From Spirosoma arboris (lineage in GTDB: Bacteria; Bacteroidota; Bacteroidia; Cytophagales; Spirosomataceae), in contig NZ_WPIN01000001.1 of assembly GCF_009754945.1 (NCBI RefSeq), positions 248,001-312,000 of the forward strand: 64,000 bases of DNA, written 5' to 3'. The notes beneath the pieces are model-generated. The model worked only from the letters and a program-made list of their open reading frames with translations. It made no database searches and was not told where the DNA came from. Below, piece by piece: positions 8,294-19,185 of the stretch. Both the position numbers and the translations under genes were made by a program. Each line of letters opens with the position of its first letter. Position 1 is the stretch's first letter.

Positions 8294-8989
8294 CTACAAA
8301 ATCCCTTCGTCGGCAAAGCTGAAATAGGATTTGTCCGTAAAAATCAGGTGATCGAGTACCGGAATATCCAGTAACCGTCCAGCATCTCTAAGTTTTTTGG
8401 TCAAGTCTTTATCTGCCTGCGACGGCATAAGGTTTCCCGACGGGTGATTATGGAACAAAATCATCGAAGAGGCCAAATGTTCTATGGCTTGCTTGAAAAT
8501 CAGTTTTGGGTCGGCGACGGTACCTGAAACGCCCCCTGTACTGATTTGAACCGGCCGTAAAATTTCATTGGCACGGTTCATTAATAAAATCCAAAACTCT
8601 TCGTGCGGTTTGTCGATCAGATGCGGAATCATCTCGTTATAGGCATCGCGTGAGCACGTTACTTTGGCGCGTTGAGGGCGATCCTGCTCTTTCCGCCTGC
8701 GGCCCAGTTCAAGAGCGGCTATAACACTAATTGCTTTGGCTTCACCAATACCCCGAAATTTCGAGAGGTCTTTAATACTTAGTTTCGCTAATTCGTTGAG
8801 ATTGTTGTTGACACTCTTGAGAATAATTTTGGCTACATCAACAGCGGTCAGATCAACCGTGCCTGAGTTAATCAGAATGGCAATCAATTCGGCTTCTGAG
8901 AGGGCTGCCTTGCCTTTGAGCATGAGTTTTTCGCGCGGACGGTCTTCTTCGGCCCAACTCTGAATAGTGCCAGATGTCTGATAGGACAT
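8294..8989 (-). CDS. radC: RadC family protein (JAMM/MPN domain)
   Basis: 231 residues from ATG 8989. A helix-hairpin-helix (FRGIGEAKAISVIAAL, about 77-92) precedes an MPN domain with the JAMM metal signature H180-x-H182-P-S-G and D193 (FHNHPSGNLMPSQAD) and a glutamate at E130/E131. Family members were historically tied to repair; the JAMM core suggests a zinc hydrolase, but the biochemical role is unsettled. A longer frame reaching 9052 is rejected because it would start inside the rpsT terminator. It is convergent with rluE and downstream of rpsT on the same strand. Confidence 0.9.
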   Translation of the reverse strand: MSYQTSGTIQSWAEEDRPREKLMLKGKAALSEAELIAILINSGTVDLTAVDVAKIILKSVNNNLNELAKLSIKDLSKFRGIGEAKAISVIAALELGRRRKEQDRPQRAKVTCSRDAYNEMIPHLIDKPHEEFWILLMNRANEILRPVQISTGGVSGTVADPKLIFKQAIEHLASSMILFHNHPSGNLMPSQADKDLTKKLRDAGRLLDIPVLDHLIFTDKSYFSFADEGIL

Positions 8990-9030
8990 GTGTTTAAGTA
9001 CGTTACGGGGTGATTTTCGGCGACAAAATG

Positions 9031-9064
9031 CACAAAAAAACCTTACCCACAAAAAGGTAAGGTT
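9031..9064 (-). terminator. Rho-independent terminator after rpsT
   Basis: Perfect 9-base stem (9039-9047 with 9056-9064) and 8-base loop, followed on the minus strand by a T-rich run. It sits about 100 bases beyond the rpsT stop and just upstream of radC, separating the two genes. Confidence 0.85.
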
Positions 9065-9163
9065 CTATGATAAACTATCAGCGAAAGTCGGTTATTGACT
9101 ACTAAGTTACTATTCGCGGCATGACCATCAATAACTTATAAACCAATAACAAATAACTAGTAC

Positions 9164-9430
9164 TTAAGCTGTAGCAGCTTTCAAGCCATTCACCAAACGA
9201 GCCAGTTTCGACTTGTTGTTAGAGGCTTTATTCTTGTGAATGATATTACGCTTAGCGAGTTTGTCCAACGCCGACGAAACCGACTTGAACAGTTCAACTG
9301 CCATTGCGTGATCGGTAGTAGTACGTAGTTTCTTCACCATGTTTCGAGTCGTAACATGCTGGTAACGGTTCAACAGCCGCTTCTTGGCACTCGACCGGAT
9401 TGCTTTTTTTGATGACTTATGGTTTGCCAT
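9164..9430 (-). CDS. rpsT: 30S ribosomal protein S20
   Basis: 88 residues beginning MANHKSSKKAIRSSAKKR, the usual start of S20, with a strongly basic composition and three helices. S20 binds 16S rRNA in the body of the small subunit during early assembly. ATG 9430 is chosen because the family always begins at this MANH-like motif; the upstream extension to 9508 has no family counterpart and probably contains the leader. It is a single-gene unit with its own terminator. Confidence 0.97.
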   Translation of the reverse strand: MANHKSSKKAIRSSAKKRLLNRYQHVTTRNMVKKLRTTTDHAMAVELFKSVSSALDKLAKRNIIHKNKASNNKSKLARLVNGLKAATA

Positions 9431-9533
9431 TGGTATATAAATGAGATCGTTGTCGCGATATGAGGGCGCAAAAATACGAATTTCGGTTGGAACAACCAAT
9501 AGTTCCAACCGAAATTCTTTCTGCTAGCCAAGC

Positions 9534-9932
9534 TTAAGGGCGAATATCAGCGTTGACAATCAGTGTTTTTTCCCAGATTCCCTGGTTCTGTGCCACGAAT
9601 TGTTTGTAAGCAGGGCTGTTCTCAAATGCTTTTATATCGGCCTCACTTTGAAACGTAAGGTAATGTACTACGTCATAGTCAGAAACAGCCTGATTTGGCA
9701 AAATTGTCTTGCCTGACGTGTAATTAACGACCTGTGGAATTTCATGCTTTAGAGCTGCAAAACCGTTCATATGCTGCTCAACTGCTGCACTTTCGACCCC
9801 TTTTTTGAATTTAACACACACAACTTGCTGTTTTTGAGCTTTTCTAGCAGGTGAATAAGCACCGTAGATTGTTAAAGCAAAAGCACAGATTAACACAATA
9901 ACGAGGGTATATCCTCTTGACTTTGCATTCAT
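9534..9932 (-). CDS. Membrane-anchored Dabb (stress-responsive A/B barrel) protein
   Basis: 132 residues. A single hydrophobic segment at about 8-26 (TLVIVLICAFALTIYGAYSP) anchors or exports it. The rest is one Dabb domain: VVCVKFKKGVESAAVEQHM, then YDVVHYLTFQSEADIKAFEN and SPAYKQFVAQNQGIWEK. Dabb proteins are small ferredoxin-like dimers found in stress-induced and some catabolic proteins; the catalytic role is generally unknown. No operon partner: rpsT lies downstream and a divergent phospholipase-like gene upstream. Confidence 0.8.
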   Translation of the reverse strand: MNAKSRGYTLVIVLICAFALTIYGAYSPARKAQKQQVVCVKFKKGVESAAVEQHMNGFAALKHEIPQVVNYTSGKTILPNQAVSDYDVVHYLTFQSEADIKAFENSPAYKQFVAQNQGIWEKTLIVNADIRP

Positions 9933-10023
9933 GATTATTCGATTTTATTTTGTTTTTCGAAATATTATTCTGAATTACATGGTAGTTTAATTGAATAGTT
10001 AATTATTTTCCATATAAAGTACC

Positions 10024-11091
10024 ATGTTTTGCCAAATGTACAATTGTTTTGTTTGGTTGTCTGCCTTGACCAATATTTTTTTGGGAAGTTTAGTAAACGG
10101 CAGCCCAATAAAGGCCGAAGAACTAGCTGAAAAGTGCCCGAATTGGAACTACTCAATCGAGTTTCAAGTGGCCAGTAGTCGCCCTATATGGGGCTTCTAT
10201 GCGCATCAGCAGATTAATCGATTGGCCGTATTTACATTACCGGTCGAGATGATGCCGTTTTTCAAAAAACACATTAGTTTTTTAGCCGACAATGCTGTTA
10301 ATCCTGACAAGCGTCGGTATGCCGTTGTGGGTGAAGCTCCTCGTCATTTCATAGACCTCGATGCGTATTCCGACACGTCGACAGCTACACTTCCGCGCTA
10401 TTATAAAGAAGCTACTGATCGATATGGAGCCGATTCATTGGCATTACACGGGCTGGTTCCCTGGCAAATTCAGCTGACAAAATATCAGTTGACCGAAGCG
10501 TTTAAACAGCGGGATGTCCGCCGAATCCTGCGTGTAGCCGCTGATTTAGGCCATTATATTGCCGATGCCAATGTGCCATTGCATACTACACACAATTACA
10601 ATGGTCAGTTAACTAAACAGCAGGGAATTCACGGTTTTTGGGAGTCGCGCTTGCCTGAGTTATTCAGCACTGACTATGATTTTCTAACGGGACAGGCTGA
10701 ATACATTTATTCGCCCCAGAAAGCAGCCTGGCGGGCTGTATTCAATGCAAATGCTGCCCTGGATTCGGTATTGCGATTTGAGCAAAAACTAACAGAAGAA
10801 GTAGGCGAAACGCGGAAATTCGGTTTTGAAGAGCGAAACGGTATCACCGCCAAAGTTTATTCGGCAGATTTCTCGCGACAGTATCATGATCGATTGAAGG
10901 GACAAGTCGAGCGCCAGATGCGCGCATCAGTCAAAATGGTCGGTGATTTCTGGTACACATGCTGGGTAGATGCTGGTCAACCTGATTTACGGGCACTAGC
11001 AAACTATCAGCTTACTGAAGGGGAGCAAAAAGAAGAGGCCGAAGAAAAGAAGAGCTGGTTGAAGAGACTGTTCTCGGCGCGGGAAGAGTAA
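10024..11091 (+). CDS. Zinc-dependent phospholipase C / S1-P1 nuclease-like protein
   Basis: 355 residues with a hydrophobic N-terminus (about 7-25) that probably exports it. Trizinc phospholipase C/P1 nuclease fold ligands can be traced: W56 and H61 (WGFYAHQQINRLAVF), H109/D111 (RHFIDLDAY), then D174, H177, D181, H187 and H190 (ADLGHYIADANVPLHTTHN), with H203 and E207 following. Members cleave phosphodiester bonds of lipids or nucleic acids; which one cannot be told here. The C-terminal 40 residues are highly charged and low in complexity. Its stop codon abuts a long inverted repeat shared with the convergent isomerase-like gene. Confidence 0.78.
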   Translation: MFCQMYNCFVWLSALTNIFLGSLVNGSPIKAEELAEKCPNWNYSIEFQVASSRPIWGFYAHQQINRLAVFTLPVEMMPFFKKHISFLADNAVNPDKRRYAVVGEAPRHFIDLDAYSDTSTATLPRYYKEATDRYGADSLALHGLVPWQIQLTKYQLTEAFKQRDVRRILRVAADLGHYIADANVPLHTTHNYNGQLTKQQGIHGFWESRLPELFSTDYDFLTGQAEYIYSPQKAAWRAVFNANAALDSVLRFEQKLTEEVGETRKFGFEERNGITAKVYSADFSRQYHDRLKGQVERQMRASVKMVGDFWYTCWVDAGQPDLRALANYQLTEGEQKEEAEEKKSWLKRLFSAREE

Positions 11092-11092
11092 T

Positions 11093-11209
11093 CTGAACCG
11101 GGATTTAGCTGATTTATGGATTAAAGTTGATTTTGCGTTACGCTTCTTTGAAGCGAATCCATTAAAACAAAATCAGTTTAATCCATAAATCAGCTAAATC
11201 CCGGTTCAG
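11093..11209. repeat. Long inverted repeat, 33-base perfect arms
   Basis: Arms 11093-11125 and 11177-11209 are perfectly complementary, and pairing continues inward with one indel into a region around CTGATTTTG. The element fills the gap between two convergent genes. Its arm sequence (CTGAACCGGGATTTAGCTGA at the outer end) recurs at 7594-7616 and 7685-7697, so it belongs to a dispersed family. No T-run follows. Confidence 0.9.
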
Positions 11210-11214
11210 AAACA

Positions 11215-12099
11215 TTACACCGATAACGTTTTCATATACTCGGCGTCGTTTTTCATACTGATTAGCGACGATTCAGGATATTGCTCCTGCTCTACCAGAA
11301 AGTACTTGATACCACTGTCCTTAGCTATACGTAACGTCTTTTTGAAGTCCACATTACCTTTGCCAAGATCGTTCTGAACGGGTTTGCCGTCTTTAACGGT
11401 ATAATCTTTTACGTGGCAAAGCTCATACCGTTTACCGTATTTTTTGAGATGTTCCTCTGTATTGACACCCGCTACATCAATCCAGCACAGATCCAGCTCA
11501 AACATTACGTTTTTAGGGTCGGTGTTGTCCAGCAGGAATTCTTGCGGTAGTTTTCCGTCGAGGGGTCGGAATGAGTAATCGTGGTTGTGATAACCGAATT
11601 TCAACCCTGCTTTCTTAACCTCTTCGCCAACGGTGTTGAACTGGTCGGCAACTTTCTTCCAATCGTCCCAGGTTTTTTGTGGACCATAGAAAGGGCAGAG
11701 CAGATAAGTTAATCCGGCATCATGTGCCATTTCGATGCTTTTCTTGAGTTGGTCTGGCTTATCGACCTCACCCCGATAGTTAAAGTGCGTGCTTACCATT
11801 TTTACACCCAGCCCGTCGAGAAACGATTTGATTTCTTTAGGCTCCATACCCCACAAAAATCCCTGTGGGCCACTATAACTCTCAAATTGCTTATACCCCA
11901 TCTGGGCTAACTGTGTCATGACACCCTTAGGATCTTTGGGCATTGCATCCCGAACACTATAAAGCTGAGCGCCAAATGGGTTGATGGGCTTGGCAAAAGC
12001 ATTCGTTAGTAAGTCTGCGGCCGTCGAAACTGACTGGCTAAAGGCAAAGGCTCCGGCTGTAAGCAGACCGGACTGTTTAAGAAAACTACGTCGTTGCAT
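11215..12099 (-). CDS. Exported sugar phosphate isomerase/epimerase-like TIM-barrel protein
   Basis: 294 residues. The N-terminus MQRRSFLKQSGLLTAGAFAF has the RRSFLK twin-arginine signature, so it is probably exported folded. The remainder matches the xylose-isomerase-like TIM barrel (AP endonuclease 2 superfamily): QLYSVRDAM, then VKMVSTHFNY, YHNHDYSF, FELDLCWIDVAG, CHVKDYT and FLVEQEQYPESS, which supply the E/D/H metal-binding residues at strand ends. Such proteins isomerise or epimerise sugars and inositols; the substrate is not evident. It is divergent from rlmI across a 127-base gap that contains an inverted repeat. Confidence 0.85.
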   Translation of the reverse strand: MQRRSFLKQSGLLTAGAFAFSQSVSTAADLLTNAFAKPINPFGAQLYSVRDAMPKDPKGVMTQLAQMGYKQFESYSGPQGFLWGMEPKEIKSFLDGLGVKMVSTHFNYRGEVDKPDQLKKSIEMAHDAGLTYLLCPFYGPQKTWDDWKKVADQFNTVGEEVKKAGLKFGYHNHDYSFRPLDGKLPQEFLLDNTDPKNVMFELDLCWIDVAGVNTEEHLKKYGKRYELCHVKDYTVKDGKPVQNDLGKGNVDFKKTLRIAKDSGIKYFLVEQEQYPESSLISMKNDAEYMKTLSV

Positions 12100-12118
12100 A
12101 GGAGAAAAAAGTTTTTGT

Positions 12119-12206
12119 AAAAGTAGTGAAGAATGAAGCGTGATGAGTGATGAATACTAGAAGGAAAATATTCTTCATTCTTCCCTCTTCATTCTTCACT
12201 ACTTTT
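12119..12206. repeat. Inverted repeat with 20-base perfect arms in a divergent promoter region
   Basis: Arms 12119-12138 and 12187-12206 are perfectly complementary. The 48-base interior contains further imperfect GATGAGTGATGAAT/ATTCTTCATTC pairings. It occupies most of the gap between the divergent isomerase-like and rlmI genes, so it must overlap any promoters there. Confidence 0.85.
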
Positions 12207-12226
12207 GCGGACTTTATTGAATACGA

Positions 12227-13423
12227 ATGACATTTTCCAAATTATATCTACAGGCAGGACGTGACGAGGCCGTTCGTCGCTTCCATCCCTGGGTGTTTTC
12301 GCGGGCCATCAGCCGGTATGAAGGTAACCTTAATGATGGTGACGTAGTAGAGGTCTTTGATAATAAAAACCGTTATCTCGCCACGGGGCACTATCATGAT
12401 GGGAGTATTGCCGTACGTATTTTCTCGTTCGGAGCAACAGCAGGTGGGCCTGTTATACCTGATCTGCCTTACTGGACCCAGAAATTGGCTCATATCCGTA
12501 GCATTCGACAGGTGATTGTCACGGGTGAGACAAACTGTTATCGGCTTGTGCACGGCGAAGGCGATGGTTGTACGGGGCTAATTATAGATATGTATAATGG
12601 CGTGGCTGTTGTACAGGCACACTCGATTGGTATGCACCGTGAACGGGACATCATTGCAGAAGCACTCAAAGCCGTTTTTGGCGATGAACTGACGGCTGTA
12701 TATGATAAAAGTGCCGACACGCTGCCCGACGAATATGGAGCAACCGTTACAAACGGCTATCTCTTTGGCCGGACACCCGTGCCGCATCCGGTTCAGGAAA
12801 ATGGTAATACGTTTCTGGTTGACTGGATTACAGGTCAGAAGACAGGCTTTTTTCTAGATCAACGAGATAACCGGGCTTTACTAGCACAGTATGCACAGGG
12901 GAAAGATGTCCTGAATGCGTTCTGCTATTCGGGTGGGTTTTCGGTGTATGCACTAAAAGCCGGTGCTAATCAGGTTCACTCGGTCGATGTTTCGCAGAAA
13001 GCGATTGGTCTGACTAATCAGAACATCCAGGCTAATTTTGGTGAGGCTGATACTCGGCATGAGGCTTATGCCGAAGACGTGATGCACTACCTCAAAGCGC
13101 ATGATCATAAATATGATGTGGTTGTGCTGGACCCGCCTGCCTTTGCCAAGAGCCTATCTGCCCGACACCGGGCTGTACAAGGGTATAAGCGCCTGAATGC
13201 GGAAGGTTTTCGTCGGGTAGCGAAGGGGGGACTTTTGTTTACCTTTTCGTGTTCTCAGGTAGTAGATCGGGAGCTGTTTTATAATACGATTGTGGCCGCG
13301 GCTATCGAAGCTGGACGGCAGGTGCGTGTGCTCCATCACCTAAGTCAACCTGCCGACCATCCTGTTAGTTTATTCCATCCCGAAGGAGGCTATCTGAAAG
13401 GACTGGTACTCTGGGTGGAATAG
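12227..13423 (+). CDS. rlmI: 23S rRNA (cytosine-C5) methyltransferase, RlmI family
   Basis: 398 residues. An N-terminal PUA domain (about 1-75, beginning KLYLQAGRDEAVRRFHPWVFSRAI) leads to a central domain and a Rossmann methyltransferase with the SAM-binding motif LNAFCYSGGFSVYAL (229-243), the DPP motif at 302-304 (VLDPPAFAKS) and catalytic Cys342 (FTFSCSQVVD). This order matches RlmI, which methylates C1962 of 23S rRNA in Escherichia coli; the same target is inferred. It stands alone between inverted-repeat regions. Confidence 0.9.
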   Translation: MTFSKLYLQAGRDEAVRRFHPWVFSRAISRYEGNLNDGDVVEVFDNKNRYLATGHYHDGSIAVRIFSFGATAGGPVIPDLPYWTQKLAHIRSIRQVIVTGETNCYRLVHGEGDGCTGLIIDMYNGVAVVQAHSIGMHRERDIIAEALKAVFGDELTAVYDKSADTLPDEYGATVTNGYLFGRTPVPHPVQENGNTFLVDWITGQKTGFFLDQRDNRALLAQYAQGKDVLNAFCYSGGFSVYALKAGANQVHSVDVSQKAIGLTNQNIQANFGEADTRHEAYAEDVMHYLKAHDHKYDVVVLDPPAFAKSLSARHRAVQGYKRLNAEGFRRVAKGGLLFTFSCSQVVDRELFYNTIVAAAIEAGRQVRVLHHLSQPADHPVSLFHPEGGYLKGLVLWVE

Positions 13424-13550
13424 AAAGGCGAATTTTGGCCTTCTCAGTAACAGCATTGACAGCAACAGAATGGTTGTGCGAATTGTTGATAGATAAAACA
13501 GAGACCGACGATACAAACTTTACTGCTTTACACTAATTTTGACTCCCAAC

Positions 13551-13595
13551 CGGAATGCCGGCCCAGCGGAGTGCCGACCAGCGGAATGTCGGTCT
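13551..13595 (+). repeat. Three imperfect 15-base tandem repeats
   Basis: Units at 13551-13565, 13566-13580 and 13581-13595 share the pattern GCGGARTGCCGRCCA with one to four differences. They lie in the 246-base gap between rlmI and the pyruvate dehydrogenase E2 gene. The rest of that gap shows nothing identifiable beyond the presumed E2 promoter. Confidence 0.6.
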
Positions 13596-13669
13596 GGTGT
13601 TCCGATACTGTTCACCGTTGTGGGCCCGACCGATCTTTTTGTATAACCCGATTACATACATAGCTAATT

Positions 13670-15397
13670 ATGGCTGAATTAATCCGAATGCCCAAGATGA
13701 GCGACACAATGACCGAAGGCGTCATTGCGGAGTGGCACAAAAAGGTGGGCGATAAAGTAAAATCCGGCGACGTACTGGCCGAAGTTGAAACCGATAAAGC
13801 AACGATGGACCTGGAGTCCTACGAAGAAGGTACGCTACTTTATATCGGTGTTGAAAAAGGCGCTTCGGTACCGGTTGATGGCGTTCTGGCTATTATTGGG
13901 GCCGACGGTGAAGACTACAAGGCGTTGTTGAATGGGTCAAGTGGTGGTAGCCAGGAAGCTCCAGCACCTAAGCCGGAACCTGCACCAGCGCCCGCAGCTA
14001 GCGCAAGCAATGAGGTAGCTACAAAGTTGCCTGAGCCAAAAGCTGTTTCGGCAGCTCCTGCTGAGAAGGTCAACGCATCGGTTATTCGGATGCCGAAGAT
14101 GAGCGATACTATGACCGAGGGTACGATTGTCGCCTGGCATAAAAAAGAAGGTGATACCGTAAAATCGGGTGATGTACTGGCCGAAGTCGAAACCGACAAA
14201 GCCACGATGGACCTCGAAGCGTACGAAGAAGGTACACTGCTTTATATTGGTGTAAAAGAAGGTGCATCCGTAGCTGTTGACGATATCATTGCCGTTGTCG
14301 GTGAAAAGGGTGCCAACTTTAAAGTTCTATTAGATGGTGGTGCGCCAACTTCTGGTCAACAGGCAGCTACTGGCGAAGGCGGTAGTGCAACTGTTCAGCA
14401 AAATCCACAGACTGGTGTCCCTGCTAATGCTGATACTGACCTGTCGCAAGCCGGTGGTGCTGGTGATGTGACTGAGTCGAATGGTCGGGTTAAAGCCTCA
14501 CCATTAGCAAAGCGTATTGCCGAAGATAAAGGGATTAACCTGGCTCAGGTTCATGGTAGCGGTCCAGAAGGTCGTATCGTGAAAAGCGATGTTGAGTCGT
14601 TTGTTCCTGGTAAAGTAGCACCGGCGGCTCAACCTGCTGCGCCTGTTGCTCAACCAATTGCAGCCTCGACACCAGCGGCTCAGCCATCTGCTCCGGCTCC
14701 AGTACCTACACCGGCTGGCGAGTACGAAGATGTTCCAGTTAGTCAGATGCGGAAAACAATTGCCCGCCGGTTGAGCGAGAGCCTATTCACCGCTCCTCAC
14801 TTCTACCTGACCATGGAAATTAACATGGACAAAGCGATGGCGTTGCGCGGTACGGTCAATGGTATTAGTCCCGTGAAGGTTTCGTTTAACGATTTCGTGA
14901 TTAAGGCGGCTGCACTGGCGTTGAAACAACACCCGAACGTTAACTCATCCTGGCTCGGCGATAAAATTCGTAAGTACAAATATGTAAATATTGGTGTGGC
15001 TGTCGCTGTCGATGAAGGTTTGCTGGTGCCGGTCGTTCGGAATGCTGATCAGAAGACGCTGTCGACCATTTCGGGCGAAGTGAAAGATCTGGCCGGTAAA
15101 GCGAAAGACAAAAAACTACAACCGAAAGATTGGGAGGGAAGTACGTTCTCCATCTCCAATTTGGGTATGTTTGGTATCGACGAATTCACCGCTATTATCA
15201 ACCCGCCCGATTCCTGTATTCTGGCCGTTGGCGCTATCAAGCAAACCGTGAAGTTTGAAGGAGATGTGGCGTTGCCTACTAATGTCATGAAAGTGACCTT
15301 ATCCTGCGACCACCGCGTAGTGGATGGTGCTACAGGTTCGGCCTTCCTGCAAACGGTGAAGCAATTGCTCGAAGATCCAATGCGGATGTTGGTGTAA
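13670..15397 (+). CDS. aceF: Pyruvate dehydrogenase complex E2, dihydrolipoamide acetyltransferase
   Basis: 575 residues with two lipoyl domains (about 1-80 and 136-220), whose lipoylated lysines are K43 and K177 in ETDKATMDLE. Ala-Pro-rich linkers follow each. A peripheral-subunit-binding domain is at about 274-311 (ASPLAKRIAEDKGINL), and the catalytic acyltransferase domain ends with H548 and D552 (SCDHRVVDGATGS). It transfers the acetyl group from E1 to coenzyme A in the pyruvate dehydrogenase complex. The two lipoyl domains are near-duplicates at protein and DNA level. E1 and E3 genes are not in the window. A branched-chain acyltransferase is less likely given the two-lipoyl architecture. 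Confidence 0.93.
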   Translation: MAELIRMPKMSDTMTEGVIAEWHKKVGDKVKSGDVLAEVETDKATMDLESYEEGTLLYIGVEKGASVPVDGVLAIIGADGEDYKALLNGSSGGSQEAPAPKPEPAPAPAASASNEVATKLPEPKAVSAAPAEKVNASVIRMPKMSDTMTEGTIVAWHKKEGDTVKSGDVLAEVETDKATMDLEAYEEGTLLYIGVKEGASVAVDDIIAVVGEKGANFKVLLDGGAPTSGQQAATGEGGSATVQQNPQTGVPANADTDLSQAGGAGDVTESNGRVKASPLAKRIAEDKGINLAQVHGSGPEGRIVKSDVESFVPGKVAPAAQPAAPVAQPIAASTPAAQPSAPAPVPTPAGEYEDVPVSQMRKTIARRLSESLFTAPHFYLTMEINMDKAMALRGTVNGISPVKVSFNDFVIKAAALALKQHPNVNSSWLGDKIRKYKYVNIGVAVAVDEGLLVPVVRNADQKTLSTISGEVKDLAGKAKDKKLQPKDWEGSTFSISNLGMFGIDEFTAIINPPDSCILAVGAIKQTVKFEGDVALPTNVMKVTLSCDHRVVDGATGSAFLQTVKQLLEDPMRMLV

Positions 15398-15422
15398 TTG
15401 GAAGAGAAAAGCAGACCGTTTT

Positions 15423-15478
15423 CTATATAAAGCAATAGAAGCGCTCCGGAGTCGGAGCGCTTCTATTGCTTTATATAG
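15423..15478. terminator. 26-base perfect stem-loop between convergent aceF and katG
   Basis: Arms 15423-15448 and 15453-15478 pair perfectly around a GAGT tetraloop. The stem is GC-rich near the loop and AT-rich at its base, so it can serve as a terminator for both convergent genes. It ends 16 bases from the katG stop. Confidence 0.88.
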
Positions 15479-15494
15479 GTGATTTCCTTAAAAA

Positions 15495-17828
<2,334 letters not shown>

Positions 17829-17893
17829 TTAAAACTAATAACGAAAAGGGGATGAAGCGATTTACAGGTACAAGGTTACCAAGTGTAGTTTTA

Positions 17894-17910
17894 TAAATCA
17901 AATTGATTTA
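17894..17910. promoter_or_regulatory. 17-base AT-rich palindrome upstream of katG (possible operator)
   Basis: TAAATCAA and TTGATTTA flank a single central base. It lies about 105 bases upstream of the katG start and 24 bases past the stop of the upstream gene. Peroxide-responsive repressors such as PerR/Fur bind AT-rich palindromes of this size, but the sequence is not a clear match, and a weak terminator for the upstream gene is equally possible. Confidence 0.3.
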
Positions 17911-17933
17911 ATTTATTGTCATATCGAAAAATA

Positions 17934-18698
17934 CTATATGTGCTGTCCGTCAGGTTTATGCAGTCGGATTATTGATTGTTCATGGTCAAGAGTGCCTGTT
18001 ACAATCATATACTGAGCAACTGCGTATGTACTCATGATGAACCAGGTTGCACCCATGATGGGTTGTAAAAACTTATCTATGGCAATGGCCGAATCGGATA
18101 GAATAAACAGAATGGCACCAATAGCTACCCAGCTATACCTGGCTAAACCGCGTCGTTGGAAAGCTAGGATGCCCATAGTGCTCAAACAGAAAATATAGCC
18201 AACAACAGGCCACCATAAAGGAGTTAATGCCGGATTTTGAAAGAATTTAGGCTTGAGCAGAAATAGAAAAATGCTGTCGTAGAGTATAAACGGAATGGCA
18301 GTCAGCAAAAAAGACCGTGGGTAAATGGATTGACCGCTGACATGAATCGATAGCCAGAATGAGCGACAGTAACAAAGCTGCATTAGTAGAAAAGCGCCCA
18401 ACCCCGGTGCAAATAAATCGACTTCGCGAATCATTAGAAAGATGTCACCCAATAAGGCGAATACCATGCCGATCATCAGCCAGCGTACAGTTGCGGAAAA
18501 ACCTGTTGTTCGGTTTTGTTGCCAGCTATAGCCTAGAAGTAGCAACATAATCAGCGGTTTGCAGCCATAGTGGATCCACTGAATAGATTGCGTATCCCCG
18601 ATCATTTCGAGCAACGAGATAGCCACAAAAGTAAGCGTGAAGAGTCGGGTGGGTTTTGTATACATGGTGGCTAAGGCGCAATTAAAGCCTGTTTGCAT
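17934..18698 (-). CDS. YhhN family membrane protein, lysoplasmalogenase-like
   Basis: 254 residues with about eight membrane helices. The motifs KPLIMLLLLGYSWQQN, ALLGDIFLMI and FILSDSAIAIDKF contain the conserved acidic and lysine residues of the YhhN/TMEM86 family, whose animal members hydrolyse the vinyl-ether bond of lysoplasmalogens. Bacterial activity is inferred from the family. ATG 18665 (MYTKPTRLF) is a good alternative start that would remove 11 residues. It lies upstream of katG on the same strand, 144 bases away. Confidence 0.8.
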   Translation of the reverse strand: MQTGFNCALATMYTKPTRLFTLTFVAISLLEMIGDTQSIQWIHYGCKPLIMLLLLGYSWQQNRTTGFSATVRWLMIGMVFALLGDIFLMIREVDLFAPGLGAFLLMQLCYCRSFWLSIHVSGQSIYPRSFLLTAIPFILYDSIFLFLLKPKFFQNPALTPLWWPVVGYIFCLSTMGILAFQRRGLARYSWVAIGAILFILSDSAIAIDKFLQPIMGATWFIMSTYAVAQYMIVTGTLDHEQSIIRLHKPDGQHI

Positions 18699-18810
18699 AC
18701 AGAATAAACAGCAATGCTATATCTACTGCTACCTGACCCTTAGTGGGCCAAATCAAACCATTTGGTAGCGAACGTGTTTATAAAGTAATACTCAACAAAA
18801 GATAAGTATC

Positions 18811-19113
18811 ATGGATAAATTACAGAAGTTTGAGTTGATGAACAAAATTGTTCGTGAACTGGAAGACCTTCAGAATAGCCAAACAGCTTTAATCGAGAAA
18901 ATAGGTAAGATTGAAGTTGATAATATGAATGGGCTAAATGACTCATATCTAGAGAAAAATCTGGGTACGATGCATGGTAAAATCGCCGAAAACCTCGACA
19001 CGATTATTGAGATATTTTCGCACTTCGAGAGCAAGCGTGATGACTACGCTCAGAAAAACAGTGCAGCCCTTGCCGCAGCTGAAGCGGCTGCTGCCATTGA
19101 AGCCGCGAGTTAA
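18811..19113 (+). CDS. Hypothetical coiled-coil protein
   Basis: 100 residues with no recognised domain. Residues 1-75 have heptad-like leucine/isoleucine spacing (LMNKIVRELEDLQNSQTALI and IAENLDTIIEIFSHFES), predicting a coiled coil. The last 20 residues are an alanine-rich, acidic tail. It has no signal peptide and probably acts in the cytoplasm. A strong terminator follows, and codon use looks like that of its neighbours, supporting a real gene. Confidence 0.65.
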   Translation: MDKLQKFELMNKIVRELEDLQNSQTALIEKIGKIEVDNMNGLNDSYLEKNLGTMHGKIAENLDTIIEIFSHFESKRDDYAQKNSAALAAAEAAAAIEAAS

Positions 19114-19134
19114 TGAACTAGATTTCTATACATA

Positions 19135-19166
19135 AAAAACGCCGAACAGTTAGTTCGGCGTTTTTT
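19135..19166. terminator. Bidirectional Rho-independent terminator
   Basis: Eight-base GC-rich stem (19140-19147 with 19153-19160), 5-base loop, flanked by A6 on one side and T6 on the other. It can end transcription of both the small gene on the left and the convergent M1 aminopeptidase on the right. Confidence 0.95.
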
Positions 19167-19185
19167 ATGAGTAAGTCTCGGCGTC

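Noticed and set aside
13551..13595. Possible CRISPR-like repeat array
   Set aside because: The units are 15 bases, directly adjacent without spacers, and only three in number.
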